The translations under genes and the position numbers were made by a program. From the NCBI GenBank assembly GCA_902578255.1, contig CACHCH010000008.1:1-55370 (forward strand): 55,370 bases of DNA. The letters are read 5' to 3'. Positions 41,692-49,872 of this stretch are shown in pieces. The stretch is from an uncultured Pelagibacteraceae bacterium (lineage in GTDB: Bacteria; Pseudomonadota; Alphaproteobacteria; Pelagibacterales; Pelagibacteraceae). The notes beneath the pieces are model-generated. The model was given only the letters and a program-made list of their open reading frames with translations. It was not told the origin of the DNA and made no database searches. Numbering within the stretch: position 1 is the first letter of the stretch; every line of letters begins with the position of its first letter.

Positions 41692-42057
41692 CTATTTTTT
41701 GTCGTTATCGACAACTAAGCAGATTTCTGATTTAGTCAGAAATCTGCGACCTGTTCCGTTGTCTAATGAGAACATGCCACCTATTCCTTTAACAGCATCA
41801 ATAGTTAAATCCGTATGTTTCCACTTTTCATATTGATCACCATTCATATAAAAAGGAACACCACCTATTTCACCCAATTTAACATCATTATCTCCTAGAG
41901 GAAACTCACCTTCCTGAAAACACATTGGTGCACTACCATCACAGCAGCCTCCAGATTGATGAAACATTAATTTTTCACCATATTTACCCTGAAGTTCAGA
42001 TAACAAATTTAACGCTGAATTAGTTGCAGATACTTTCATTTTTAAAGTCCGGCCCAT
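41692..42057 (-). CDS. DUF779 family protein, aldehyde dehydrogenase partner
   Basis: The 121-residue protein has the DUF779 signature MFHQSGGCCDGSAPMCFQEGEF (residues 31-52, Cys-rich) and GEIGGVPFYMNGDQYE near residue 63. These genes usually sit beside an ExaC-type aldehyde dehydrogenase, as here, but the role is unproven. Two strong hairpins mark the gene: one at 42051-42075 covering the first ATG and one at 41719-41747 inside the C-terminal codons. A second ATG at 42039 (MKVSATNSALNLL) lies just outside the first hairpin and matches the usual family start, so it may be the real one. Confidence 0.88.
   Translation of the reverse strand: MGRTLKMKVSATNSALNLLSELQGKYGEKLMFHQSGGCCDGSAPMCFQEGEFPLGDNDVKLGEIGGVPFYMNGDQYEKWKHTDLTIDAVKGIGGMFSLDNGTGRRFLTKSEICLVVDNDKK
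41719..41747. repeat. perfect 12-bp inverted repeat inside DUF779
   Basis: GCAGATTTCTGA (41719-41730) and TCAGAAATCTGC (41736-41747) with a five-base loop TTTAG, within the last codons of the DUF779 gene and 38 bases past the stop of the convergent GYD gene. No T-run follows on either strand, so it is not a standard intrinsic terminator. It could stabilise 3' ends of both transcripts. Confidence 0.6.
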
Positions 42058-42075
42058 GATTTAGAATCATGGGCC
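42051..42075. repeat. perfect 11-bp GC-rich hairpin at the DUF779 start
   Basis: GGCCCATGATT (42051-42061) and AATCATGGGCC (42065-42075) flank a three-base loop. The arms are far more GC-rich than the region. It contains the first ATG of DUF779 (42057) and begins 15 bases past the aldehyde dehydrogenase stop. No T-run follows, so it looks like an mRNA structural element or translational control hairpin rather than a terminator. Confidence 0.7.
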
Positions 42076-42090
42076 AGTATATATTATTTA

Positions 42091-43812
42091 TTAAAAGAAG
42101 CCTAATTTTTGCTCAGCATAAGAAACGTGTAAGTTCTTATTCTGTCTATAATGATTAAGCATCATTTTGTGAGTTTCTCTTCCTACACCTGATTGTTTGT
42201 AACCACCAAACGGAGAGTGAGCTGGATAAGCATGATAACAATTTGTCCATACTATTCCTGCTTGTATTGCTCTACCCATTCTGTAAGCAATATTTCCATT
42301 TCTAGTCCAAACACCTGCACCTAAACCATAAAGTGTATCATTAGCAATTTCTAATGCCTCTGCTTCATCTTTAAATTTAATTACAGATACAACAGGTCCA
42401 AAAATTTCCTCTTGAGAAATTCTCATCGAGTTATCAGCTTCAAAAATAGTTGGTTGGATATAGTTTCCTTTTTCCAAACCGCTATTTAATTTACCAACAT
42501 CTCCTCCTGCAAGAACTTTTGCACCCTCTTTTTTACCAAGATCAAGATATGATTTGATTTTTTCCATTTGCTCAACCGAAGCTTGTGCACCAATCATTGT
42601 CTCCATTTTTAACGGATTGTCTTGGATAACAGCTTTTGTTCTAGCAATACATTTTTCCATGAATTTATCATATATAGACTCTTGGACTAATGCTCTACTT
42701 GGACAAGTACAAACCTCACCTTGGTTTAAATTGAACATTACGAAACCTTCAACACACTTATCTAAAAAGTCATCATCTTTATCCATGATATCTTCAAAGA
42801 AAATGTTAGGAGATTTACCACCTAACTCAAGTGTGATTGGAATAATGTTTTGTGCAGCATACTGCATAATCAATCTTCCAGTTGTAGTTTCACCAGTAAA
42901 TGCAACTTTAGCAACTCTTTTAGATGAAGCTAAAGGTTTTCCTGCTTCTAAACCAAAACCACTAACAATGTTTACAACTCCTGGAGGTAATAAATCCCCA
43001 ATTAATTCCATCATAACCATAATTGATGCTGGGGTTTGTTCTGCTGGTTTAAGAACTGAACAATTTCCGGCAGCTAAAGCTGGAGCTAATTTCCACGTAG
43101 CCATTAATAATGGGAAGTTCCACGGTACTATTTGAGCTACAACTCCCAAAGGCTCAGGGATATTGTAAGAGTATTGAGAATTACTTATTTCAGCAACAGA
43201 ACCTTCTTCTGCTCTAATTACTCCAGCAAAATATCTCCAGTGATCAATAACTAAAGCTATGTCTGCAGCCATACATTCTCTAATTGGTTTACCGTTATCT
43301 AAACATTCAGCAACTGCAAGCATGTCTTTATTTTGCTCAAGAACATCTGCAATTTTGTTAAGGATAACTGATCTTGTTGTAATATCTGTTTTTCCCCACT
43401 CTGGAAAAGCTGCGTGAGCTGCATCTAATGCTGCTTCAACATCTTTTTCATTTGATCTAGCAACAGAACAGATTATTTCATTTGATATCGGACTTGGATT
43501 ATCAAAGTATTTGCCAGATAGAGGCTCTACAAATTTCCCATTAATGTAATTTCCATATTTTGCTTTATATGGAAAATCTACTTTTAAATGAGATGTGTCT
43601 AGAGCTGATGACACTTTTAATGCTTCTGCACTCATTTTTTTTACTCCTCTTGTTTTGTTAGACTTGATGTTATTAGATCTTCTAGATTTTTTTAAAGGTT
43701 TCTTAGTCGCAGACTTTTTTTTCCTTACTTTTTTAGTCTTAACTTTTTTTTTTCTAGAAGTTTTAACTAATTTCTTTTTTTTCTTTTTGGTTTTTTTAAT
43801 TTTCTTAGCCAT
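42091..43812 (-). CDS. aldehyde dehydrogenase (ExaC type) with lysine-rich N-terminal extension
   Basis: From M60 ([10 protein letters not shown]) the 514 residues are a normal NAD-dependent aldehyde dehydrogenase: [20 protein letters not shown], the catalytic Glu in [11 protein letters not shown], the catalytic Cys in [14 protein letters not shown], and [13 protein letters not shown]. The frame continues upstream without a stop to ATG 43812, adding 59 residues made mostly of Lys and Arg ([20 protein letters not shown]). A good Shine-Dalgarno (AGAGGAG, eight bases before the ATG at 43635) precedes M60, so a standard-length protein could be made from an internal start. The DUF779 partner follows. 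Both forms may exist. Confidence 0.9.
   Translation of the reverse strand: MAKKIKKTKKKKKKLVKTSRKKKVKTKKVRKKKSATKKPLKKSRRSNNIKSNKTRGVKKMSAEALKVSSALDTSHLKVDFPYKAKYGNYINGKFVEPLSGKYFDNPSPISNEIICSVARSNEKDVEAALDAAHAAFPEWGKTDITTRSVILNKIADVLEQNKDMLAVAECLDNGKPIRECMAADIALVIDHWRYFAGVIRAEEGSVAEISNSQYSYNIPEPLGVVAQIVPWNFPLLMATWKLAPALAAGNCSVLKPAEQTPASIMVMMELIGDLLPPGVVNIVSGFGLEAGKPLASSKRVAKVAFTGETTTGRLIMQYAAQNIIPITLELGGKSPNIFFEDIMDKDDDFLDKCVEGFVMFNLNQGEVCTCPSRALVQESIYDKFMEKCIARTKAVIQDNPLKMETMIGAQASVEQMEKIKSYLDLGKKEGAKVLAGGDVGKLNSGLEKGNYIQPTIFEADNSMRISQEEIFGPVVSVIKFKDEAEALEIANDTLYGLGAGVWTRNGNIAYRMGRAIQAGIVWTNCYHAYPAHSPFGGYKQSGVGRETHKMMLNHYRQNKNLHVSYAEQKLGFF
43636..43812 (-). other. lysine/arginine-rich 59-codon 5' extension of the aldehyde dehydrogenase frame
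   Basis: This segment encodes an almost wholly basic, low-complexity peptide resembling histone H1-like or nucleic-acid-binding tails. It has no stop before the dehydrogenase. A promoter (43826-43854) places transcription start only about 6-7 bases before ATG 43812, supporting that this codon is used. Its boundary with the enzyme coincides with an internal ribosome binding site. Confidence 0.6.
43644..43650 (-). promoter_or_regulatory. internal ribosome binding site for the short aldehyde dehydrogenase
   Basis: AGAGGAG on the minus strand (43650-43644) is eight bases before the internal ATG at 43635, where the conserved enzyme begins. Confidence 0.6.
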
Positions 43813-43825
43813 TTATATAAATGAA

Positions 43826-43854
43826 ATTAAAAACCTATTAAAAGGACTTGTAAA
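43826..43854 (-). promoter_or_regulatory. aldehyde dehydrogenase promoter
   Basis: TTTACA (43854-43849) and TTTAAT (43831-43826) are spaced by 17 bp on the minus strand. The long-form ATG (43812) is 13 bases past the -10, giving a leader of about six bases. Confidence 0.45.
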
Positions 43855-43925
43855 CAAAACAATTATGTCTTCAATCCTTGGTTGTATTTATTAGCTTGTT
43901 AAATAATGAAAAAATTATTTGATTT

Positions 43926-44366
43926 CTAATTACCTATTTTGGACAATTTTTTTTTTAATTTTTTAGAAAGTTTGGAGAACCATTCTTTTTCTTTTCCTGA
44001 CTCAGGTAATACTTCTCCGTACTCAATCATTTGAGATGGAGGTAAATCAATAATATAAACCCAAACTTGAGTTTCATCTAATTTAGAATTTTTAATTACA
44101 GTATCTCTTAGATCGGAAATTAATTTATCTTTAATTTTTTTTGGTCTACCGGCTCTAATTTGACCAAGTAAAAATAATGAAGGCTCTTTAATTTTTTTGC
44201 CTCCCATGAAATGATTATTCTTTTTTGTTTTATTAAATATTACTTGCGCAAAATAAGTATTTGCCCCAGTTACAAGATTATGAACCTTAGTAATTCCCTC
44301 TGCTAAATTTTTTTGCTGTTTAGAACTTAAATTAAAATTTGAATTAGTGACGGTATAAGTTGGCAT
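43926..44366 (-). CDS. tautomerase superfamily protein (cis-CaaD / Tautomerase_3-like)
   Basis: The 146-residue protein begins MPTYTVTNSNFNLSS: after Met removal, Pro1 would be the catalytic base of the tautomerase superfamily. Length (about twice 4-oxalocrotonate tautomerase) and the IRAGRPKKIKDKLISDLRDTVI segment near residue 90 fit the long cis-CaaD/Tautomerase_3 type with two beta-alpha-beta units, including a conserved Arg. The last 25 residues are basic (WFSKLSKKLKKKLSKIGN). Substrate unknown. It follows the gamma carbonic anhydrase gene by five bases on the same strand. Confidence 0.78.
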   Translation of the reverse strand: MPTYTVTNSNFNLSSKQQKNLAEGITKVHNLVTGANTYFAQVIFNKTKKNNHFMGGKKIKEPSLFLLGQIRAGRPKKIKDKLISDLRDTVIKNSKLDETQVWVYIIDLPPSQMIEYGEVLPESGKEKEWFSKLSKKLKKKLSKIGN

Positions 44367-44371
44367 AAAAA

Positions 44372-44884
44372 TTAAAATATTGATTTTGAATATTTCTTCC
44401 AGTTATTCTGGTAATGCTTTGTATTTTCAACTATAGCTTTTTTTTCATCCTCAGTTACTTCTCTTATAACTTTACCAGGTGAACCAACTACTAATGAGTT
44501 GTCAGGTATTTCCTTATTTTCTGTTATTAAAGCTTTAGCTCCAATGATGCAGTTTTTTCCAATTTTAGCTTTGTTAAGAATAACAGCACCAATACCAATC
44601 AAACTATTATCACCAATAGTACATCCATGAAGCATAACCATATGGCCTATGGTTACATCTTTACCAACTTTTAACGGGCAACCTGGATCGGTATGTAAAA
44701 CACTTCCATCTTGAACATTTGACCCCTCTCCAATAAATATGTTTTCAACATCCCCTCTTAAAACCGCGTTAAACCAAATGCTTGTGTTTTTCTCTAATGT
44801 AACATCACCTATTATAGTTGCATTAGGTGCTACCCAATTTTCGCCAGAGTTTTTTGGTTTTTTATCTTTTAAATCGTAGAACAT
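44372..44884 (-). CDS. gamma-class carbonic anhydrase-like hexapeptide protein
   Basis: The 170-residue left-handed beta-helix protein has the three zinc-binding histidines of the gamma-CA family: H64 (VLHTD), H81 and H86 (IGHMVMLHGC). It also has the GDVTLEKNTSIWFNAVLRGD opening typical of YrdA/PaaY-like proteins. Carbonic anhydrase activity is proven for only some members; others are linked to phenylacetate or carnitine metabolism. The start lies 20 bases from the divergent thioredoxin-like gene, in an A/T-only spacer. Confidence 0.88.
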   Translation of the reverse strand: MFYDLKDKKPKNSGENWVAPNATIIGDVTLEKNTSIWFNAVLRGDVENIFIGEGSNVQDGSVLHTDPGCPLKVGKDVTIGHMVMLHGCTIGDNSLIGIGAVILNKAKIGKNCIIGAKALITENKEIPDNSLVVGSPGKVIREVTEDEKKAIVENTKHYQNNWKKYSKSIF

Positions 44885-44892
44885 AATTTATA

Positions 44893-44898
44893 TATTAT
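44893..44898 (+). promoter_or_regulatory. -10-like box in a 20-bp divergent spacer
   Basis: TATTAT (44893-44898) ends six bases before the ATG of the thioredoxin-like gene (44905), predicting a leaderless start. On the other strand the same A/T-only spacer offers TAATAT seven bases before the carbonic anhydrase ATG (44884). No clear -35 is seen for either. Confidence 0.35.
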
Positions 44899-44904
44899 TA
44901 CATT

Positions 44905-45459
44905 ATGCCAATACAAACTCCAATATGTGATTTTGGTAAAAAAGCTGTTTCATTTGAACTAAAATCTACTGAAGAAAAAATTTTAAAACTTGATGACATA
45001 AAAGGTGAGAATGGAACTTTAATAATGTTTATTTGTAACCATTGTCCCTATGTAAAAGCAGTTACAAAAGATATTGTTGAAGACTGTAATAACTTAAAAA
45101 AATTGGGAATAAACTCTGTTGCAATATGTTCCAACGATGCAATTAATTATCCAGAGGACTCTTTTGAAAATATGATTAAATTCGCGAATAACAATAATTT
45201 TAATTTTCCATATTTAGCTGATGAAACACAAGAAGTTGCTAAAGCTTATGATGCAGTGTGTACGCCTGATTTTTTTGGGTACAATAAAAATTTAGAACTC
45301 CAATATAGAGGGCGAATGCGAGAATTAAAAAAACTTATTCCTGTAAGAAGTGGTGAGAGCGATCTATTTCAAGCAATGAAACAAATTGCTGAAACAGGCA
45401 AAGGTCCAGAGGAACAAATTCCAAGTGCTGGTTGTGGCATTAAGTGGAAATTTGATTAA
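44905..45459 (+). CDS. thioredoxin-fold redoxin (AhpC/TSA-like family)
   Basis: The 184-residue protein has a thioredoxin fold with a CXXC-type site, FICNHCPYVKAV (C44 and C47), followed by SVAICSNDAINYPEDSFENM and the cis-Pro-like segment AVCTPDFFGYN near residue 112. The C-terminus holds a further Cys (PSAGCGIKWKF). This matches a common bacterial thioredoxin family without a signal peptide, thought to act as a cytoplasmic thiol peroxidase or reductase. Its stop overlaps the GT4 start by one base. Confidence 0.85.
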   Translation: MPIQTPICDFGKKAVSFELKSTEEKILKLDDIKGENGTLIMFICNHCPYVKAVTKDIVEDCNNLKKLGINSVAICSNDAINYPEDSFENMIKFANNNNFNFPYLADETQEVAKAYDAVCTPDFFGYNKNLELQYRGRMRELKKLIPVRSGESDLFQAMKQIAETGKGPEEQIPSAGCGIKWKFD

Positions 45460-46541
45460 TGTATTTAATCATTACTAGATCTTTTCCACCTGAACTTGGT
45501 GGAATGCAAAGCTTGATGTGGGGTCTATCAAGAGAATTATCAAAAAACTTTATGATTAAAGTTTTTGCAGACTATACTGAAGATCATAAAAAATTCGATG
45601 AGCAGGCATCTTTTTCAATTGAGAGGGTTGGAGGAATTAAACTCCTTAGAAAATATAGAAAAGCACAATTAGTAAATGAATTTATTAAATACAACAAGAT
45701 AGAAGGAATAGTAGCTGATCACTGGAAAAGTTTAGAGCTTATTAAATCATCAAAAAAAAAGTTTTGCCTAATTCATAGTAAAGAAATTAATCATCCAAAA
45801 GGTTCGAGTTTAAATAAAAGGGTTTTGAATGTTTTAAATAATGTTGAGAAGGTAATCGCTAATTCACAATTTACAAAAAATTTAGCAATAAAGTCTGGAA
45901 TTGATGAATATAAAATAATTGTAATCAACCCTGGAGTAGATCCAGTTGAAAAATTAGATAAAAAAACTATCACTAAAGTCGAGAGTTTACTTAAAGTAAA
46001 AACTCCTAGATTAATCACTGTTTCAAGATTTGATAAAAGAAAAAATCATGAAAAAGTAATTATGGCTCTGAGAAACTTAAAACAAATTTATCCTGATATT
46101 GTTTATATTTGTGTAGGTTATGGAGAAGAAGAGGAAAATATTAAAAATCTTGTTAAAGAATTAGATTTAGAGGGTCAGGTTATGTTTTTTAAAGACATAA
46201 GTAATGATTTAAAAAATGCTTTGATTGCAAAATCTAATGTATTTGTGATGCCTTCTATAATTCACAAAACATCAGTTGAAGGATTTGGAATTGCATATGT
46301 TGAAGCAGCTCAGTACGGAATACCTTCACTTGGTGGAAAAGATGGCGGTGCAGCAGATGCAATTGACCATGAAAAAACTGGCTTAATATGTGATGGTAAC
46401 AATCTAGATGATATTTACTCTTCTATTAACACAATGTTAGAAAATAAAAAATATCTAGATTATGGAAAAAACGCAAAAGAATTTGTTTATAAATTCCAAT
46501 GGTCTAAAATAATTGAAAAATACAAAAAGATATTAAATTAA
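45459..46541 (+). CDS. GT4 family glycosyltransferase
   Basis: The 360-residue GT-B enzyme opens with ITRSFPPELGGMQSLMWGLSREL (N-terminal glycine loop), has LITVSRFDKRKNHEKVIMAL near residue 185 at the start of the second domain, and the C-terminal SVEGFGIAYVEAAQYGIPSLGG near residue 271 with the EX7E motif binding the nucleotide sugar. It resembles the PimB/MgtA-like lipid mannosyl- or glucosyltransferases. Acceptor unknown. It is coupled to the redoxin gene (TAATG) and its end overlaps the convergent amine oxidase by nine bases. Confidence 0.85.
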   Translation: MYLIITRSFPPELGGMQSLMWGLSRELSKNFMIKVFADYTEDHKKFDEQASFSIERVGGIKLLRKYRKAQLVNEFIKYNKIEGIVADHWKSLELIKSSKKKFCLIHSKEINHPKGSSLNKRVLNVLNNVEKVIANSQFTKNLAIKSGIDEYKIIVINPGVDPVEKLDKKTITKVESLLKVKTPRLITVSRFDKRKNHEKVIMALRNLKQIYPDIVYICVGYGEEEENIKNLVKELDLEGQVMFFKDISNDLKNALIAKSNVFVMPSIIHKTSVEGFGIAYVEAAQYGIPSLGGKDGGAADAIDHEKTGLICDGNNLDDIYSSINTMLENKKYLDYGKNAKEFVYKFQWSKIIEKYKKILN

Positions 46542-47882
46542 TTTTAAAACTTCTTTTGCCACTCTTAAGCCACTTCTATCTGCTCCGTGGACTGTTCCAT
46601 AATTTTTTGCTGTAGCTTCTCCAGCAAAAAATAGTCTATTTCCAACTGAAGTTTTAATATTTTTTCTTAATTTAGCTTTGCCTGGAGTTGCTGAGGCCCA
46701 TGAACCCAAAGTATATGGATTTTTTCCCCAGCTTGTCATGTGTCCTTTAATAAAGAATTTATCAAAATTAGATCCAAAAATGTTTCGTAAGTCTTGTAAA
46801 ACAAAATCTATACCAGCCTTACTCCCTGCTTTTTCTAAATCCTTAGCAAATTGTCCACCTACATCAAAGTATGATATATTTGAATTATGCAATCTCATTG
46901 TTGAACAATATCCTCTGGGAGTTTCTAATCCTTTAGAATTAATTTTTGAGGTAAAATATACATCTGGTTTTATTTTGAACTCATTATAGAAGTCATCTTT
47001 TAGCTGTAATGTGATATGATTATAAGTCCCACAAGGAACTGAATCATATGCCTCATATTTTTCAAGAGGTAATGCTGGAGTAAATTTAATCTTTCCAGAA
47101 TTAAATGCTGATGTAGAAATTGTTATAACACAAGCTTTAGCACTTATAGTTCCTTTATTTGTGATTACCTTAACGCCCTTATTATCCCATTTGACTTCGC
47201 TTACAATTGTTTTCAATTGAACTGGCACATTTTGCCTATAATGAGCAAGCAAAGCCCCATATCCCTGTTTTACAAATCCATCACCACCTTGATCACCTTC
47301 ACCATAGCTTTCCCAATTATAAAAACTATCCGCTGCCGTATAATCAGAAATATCTTTTCCAGATGAGCAAGCAAATCTTAGTTGATGAGCTGTTGCAAAC
47401 CACTCATTTTCTAACCATTTAGGTTTTACTTTTTCAACTAAGGGAACATCATTTTTGGACCCTCTTTTTAATTTTCCCAATTTTTTGTACATACTATAAA
47501 CTTTCATGCCTGTTATTTTTTTTGGGCCATCATAAATAAGGACTTTGTCTGGATCTTTATAAATATCAAATGTATCTTTTTGTTTCTTTCCATACTTTGC
47601 TATTTGATTAAAATTAAAATTATGTAACCAATGTCCACCTAAATCGTAAGGCACTCCAAATATTGAGGTATCTGTAAAACATCTTCCACCTTTTCGGCTC
47701 ATTGCTTCCACACATACTACTGATTTACCTTTCTTCATTAGCTCAGCAGCTGCTGATAATCCAGAGGAACCTCCACCAATGACAACCACATCTGGATTAG
47801 ATTGAGAAAATGAAAGTTGAGGTATTGCTGTGAAAGCTAAAGTTGAGATTGCTGCTTTTAAAAATTTTCTTCTATTTAACAT
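46533..47882 (-). CDS. Tat-exported flavin amine oxidase
   Basis: The 449-residue protein starts with a twin-arginine signal (MLNRRKFLKAAISTLAFTAIPQLSFS, RRKFLK motif), so it should fold with FAD in the cytoplasm and be exported. The FAD site is VVVIGGGSSGLSAAAELMKKGKSVVCVEA near residue 31, then RKGGRCFTD and DLGGHWLHNF. The C-terminal motif is RLFFAGEATAKNYGTVHGADRSGLRVA. This fits the monoamine oxidase-like family. The start overlaps the end of tctA by 11 bases, placing it in the tctCBA operon. The natural amine is unknown. Confidence 0.88.
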   Translation of the reverse strand: MLNRRKFLKAAISTLAFTAIPQLSFSQSNPDVVVIGGGSSGLSAAAELMKKGKSVVCVEAMSRKGGRCFTDTSIFGVPYDLGGHWLHNFNFNQIAKYGKKQKDTFDIYKDPDKVLIYDGPKKITGMKVYSMYKKLGKLKRGSKNDVPLVEKVKPKWLENEWFATAHQLRFACSSGKDISDYTAADSFYNWESYGEGDQGGDGFVKQGYGALLAHYRQNVPVQLKTIVSEVKWDNKGVKVITNKGTISAKACVITISTSAFNSGKIKFTPALPLEKYEAYDSVPCGTYNHITLQLKDDFYNEFKIKPDVYFTSKINSKGLETPRGYCSTMRLHNSNISYFDVGGQFAKDLEKAGSKAGIDFVLQDLRNIFGSNFDKFFIKGHMTSWGKNPYTLGSWASATPGKAKLRKNIKTSVGNRLFFAGEATAKNYGTVHGADRSGLRVAKEVLKLI

Positions 47883-49374
47883 TTTTTTTTAAAGTCTTGT
47901 ATATTTGCCAAAATACAATAAATATTGTTGTCGCAAGTATACATAAAGTTAAAGTTCTGTCCCATAAAAATTCCCACGAACCATTGCTTAATAATAAAGA
48001 CCTTCTTAAATTTTCTTCCATTAATCCTCCAAGGACAAAAGCTAAAATAAGAGGCGGCATAGGAAAATCATATAATCGCAAAAATGTTGCAACAACTGCA
48101 ATTCCAATCATTAAATAAATATCAAAATTATTAAATGACATTACATAAATACCAGTAATCGAGAAAAATAAAATTAATGGAATTAAATAATTTTTTGGTA
48201 CAGCAAGAATTCTAGCAATATAAGGAATTAACGGTAAATTTAAAATTAATAAAATAACCATCCCAATATACATTGACATAATAATTGACCAAAAAATTTC
48301 AGGGTTCGTCATATAAAGTCTTGGTCCTGGTTGAACACCAAATCCTAAGAGAGCACCTAACATTACTGCCGTTGTTCCACTTCCAGGAATTCCTAATGTT
48401 AGCATGGGCACAAAAGAACCAGAGCACGCAGCATTATTTGCTGTTTCTGGTGCAGATAATCCATTTACACTCCCCTTACCAAACTTCTGTTTTTCATCAT
48501 CATTAACTAAATTTCTTTCCATTCCATAAGCTAAAAATGATGCAATTGTTGCTCCAGCGCCTGGCAAAACACCAATTAAAAAACCAATTACTGAGGACCG
48601 AGGAATTGTTTTATACATTTTTTTTCTATCGTCTTTATTAATTTTTATTGAACCTAGTTCAGTTAAAGAAACTTGTTTAGCAGCAGCTGTTGGATCATTT
48701 CTTTTTAAAATAATTGTTAAGGCCTCACTCATTGCAAATGTCGCCATTACAACTAATACAAAACTGATACCATCCGTTAAATTCATATTATCAAAAGTAA
48801 ATCTAGTAATATCAGATAGGCTATCTTGGCCAACAGAAGCTAACATCAAACCAAGTACTACCATCATCATTGCTTTTAAAAACTGTCCTTTAGATGAGAA
48901 TGCAGCTATTGCGGTTAAACCTAGAATCATTAAAGCAAAATAATCTGGAGATCTAAATGATAAACTAACTTTAGATAAACTTGGGGCCAAAAATAACAAA
49001 TAAATTGCTGAAAACGTTCCACCAGCAAATGAACTCCAGGCAGCAATTGCTAAAGCTTTTCCAGCTTTACCTTGTTGGGCCATCGGATAACCATCAAAAG
49101 ATGTTGCAACAGTTCCCGGAACACCAGGTGCATTTAATAATATAGATGATGTTGATCCACCAAATACTGCTCCATAATAAACACCCGCCATTAAAATTAA
49201 TCCTGTTGCAGGATCGAAACCATAAGTAATAGGTATCATAAGAGCGATTGCAGTCATTGGACCAAGGCCAGGTAACATCCCTATAATTGTTCCAAAAAAA
49301 CAACCAATCATAACCATAAATATATTTTGAAGAGTTAGTGCAGTTGATAGACCAATTAATATTCCCTCAATCAT
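47872..49374 (-). CDS. tctA: TTT transporter large permease TctA (first system)
   Basis: TctA is the large membrane subunit of tripartite tricarboxylate transporters. The 500-residue protein has about 12 membrane segments and the family motifs IGMLPGLGPMTAIALMIPITYGFDPATGLILMAGVYYGAVFGGSTSSILLN-type block (residues about 30-80), GVLPGAGATIASFLAYGMERN near 265 and VPMLTLGIPGSGTTAVMLGALL near 320. It starts four bases before the tctB stop (overlap) and its end overlaps the amine oxidase. Substrate not readable. Confidence 0.95.
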   Translation of the reverse strand: MIEGILIGLSTALTLQNIFMVMIGCFFGTIIGMLPGLGPMTAIALMIPITYGFDPATGLILMAGVYYGAVFGGSTSSILLNAPGVPGTVATSFDGYPMAQQGKAGKALAIAAWSSFAGGTFSAIYLLFLAPSLSKVSLSFRSPDYFALMILGLTAIAAFSSKGQFLKAMMMVVLGLMLASVGQDSLSDITRFTFDNMNLTDGISFVLVVMATFAMSEALTIILKRNDPTAAAKQVSLTELGSIKINKDDRKKMYKTIPRSSVIGFLIGVLPGAGATIASFLAYGMERNLVNDDEKQKFGKGSVNGLSAPETANNAACSGSFVPMLTLGIPGSGTTAVMLGALLGFGVQPGPRLYMTNPEIFWSIIMSMYIGMVILLILNLPLIPYIARILAVPKNYLIPLILFFSITGIYVMSFNNFDIYLMIGIAVVATFLRLYDFPMPPLILAFVLGGLMEENLRRSLLLSNGSWEFLWDRTLTLCILATTIFIVFWQIYKTLKKNVK

Positions 49375-49841
49375 CCCATTACTCCAATTAACTTCAAAAA
49401 TGGATCTCTTAAATAAATCTCAAGCACACCATGTAATAAATACATAAAAGCAGCTACAAAAGGGAATGATAATAAAAACATCAATAACCATCGTCTTTCA
49501 CCTAAAAAATAATAAGAACCGAATAAAAAAAATGAAGTAGTTAAAAAATATCCAACTTTTAAAATTGTTGCTCCATAAATAATTGCAATAATGATTAACA
49601 TTGCAGTTTTTTTATATTCTAAATTTCTATGTTCAACTTTAATAGTTTCTGGATCAGGTAAAATTAATTTTAACCCTGAAAAAAATAATCCTGCATAACC
49701 CAAATAAATTGGAAATGTTTTTGCATTAAATGGTGCATTTTCATCAAATGCGAATACTTGAATTTGGTAAGCTGTATATAAATATAATGCTGAAAAAATA
49801 AAAAAGAGCAGTGATATAATTTTAGTAGTATTTATATTCAC
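49371..49841 (-). CDS. tctB: TTT transporter small permease TctB (first system)
   Basis: The 156-residue protein has the four membrane segments of TctB (about 8-27, 40-60, 78-105, 110-140), with AFDENAPFNAKTFPIYLGYAG near residue 31, a usual TctB loop. The only plausible start is GTG 49841, which lies inside the 5' arm of an intrinsic terminator hairpin that continues through its first 12 codons. The terminator T-run encodes the Phe-Phe-Ile-Phe of the first membrane segment. Expression therefore depends on readthrough. Confidence 0.9.
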   Translation of the reverse strand: MNINTTKIISLLFFIFSALYLYTAYQIQVFAFDENAPFNAKTFPIYLGYAGLFFSGLKLILPDPETIKVEHRNLEYKKTAMLIIIAIIYGATILKVGYFLTTSFFLFGSYYFLGERRWLLMFLLSFPFVAAFMYLLHGVLEIYLRDPFLKLIGVMG

Positions 49842-49846
49842 TGCTC
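49793..49846 (-). terminator. intrinsic terminator after tctC, embedded in the start of tctB
   Basis: On the minus strand GAGCAGTGA (49846-49838) pairs with TCACTGCTC (49814-49806). After one bulged A, five more A-T pairs close a 12-base loop. Six T, one A and six T follow (49805-49793). The hairpin starts 26 bases past the tctC stop. The GTG start codon of tctB (49841-49839) is within the 5' arm. Confidence 0.85.
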
Positions 49847-49872
49847 TAATTTTTACTTGCCAATCTATAAGA

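Noticed and set aside
41699..41714. TTGTCG/CGACAA stem at the DUF779 end as a terminator for GYD or DUF779
   Set aside because: Six base pairs only; the T-run lies on the wrong side for the plus strand and becomes A on the minus strand.
42554..43135. A 193-codon open frame on the plus strand inside the aldehyde dehydrogenase gene
   Set aside because: It lies wholly antisense to a strongly conserved enzyme, has no ribosome binding site and no recognisable domain; long antisense frames are common opposite such genes.
43595..43894. A 99-codon Phe/Leu-rich plus-strand frame resembling a membrane protein
   Set aside because: It is the complement of the lysine-rich extension (AAA codons read as TTT), which explains its composition completely.
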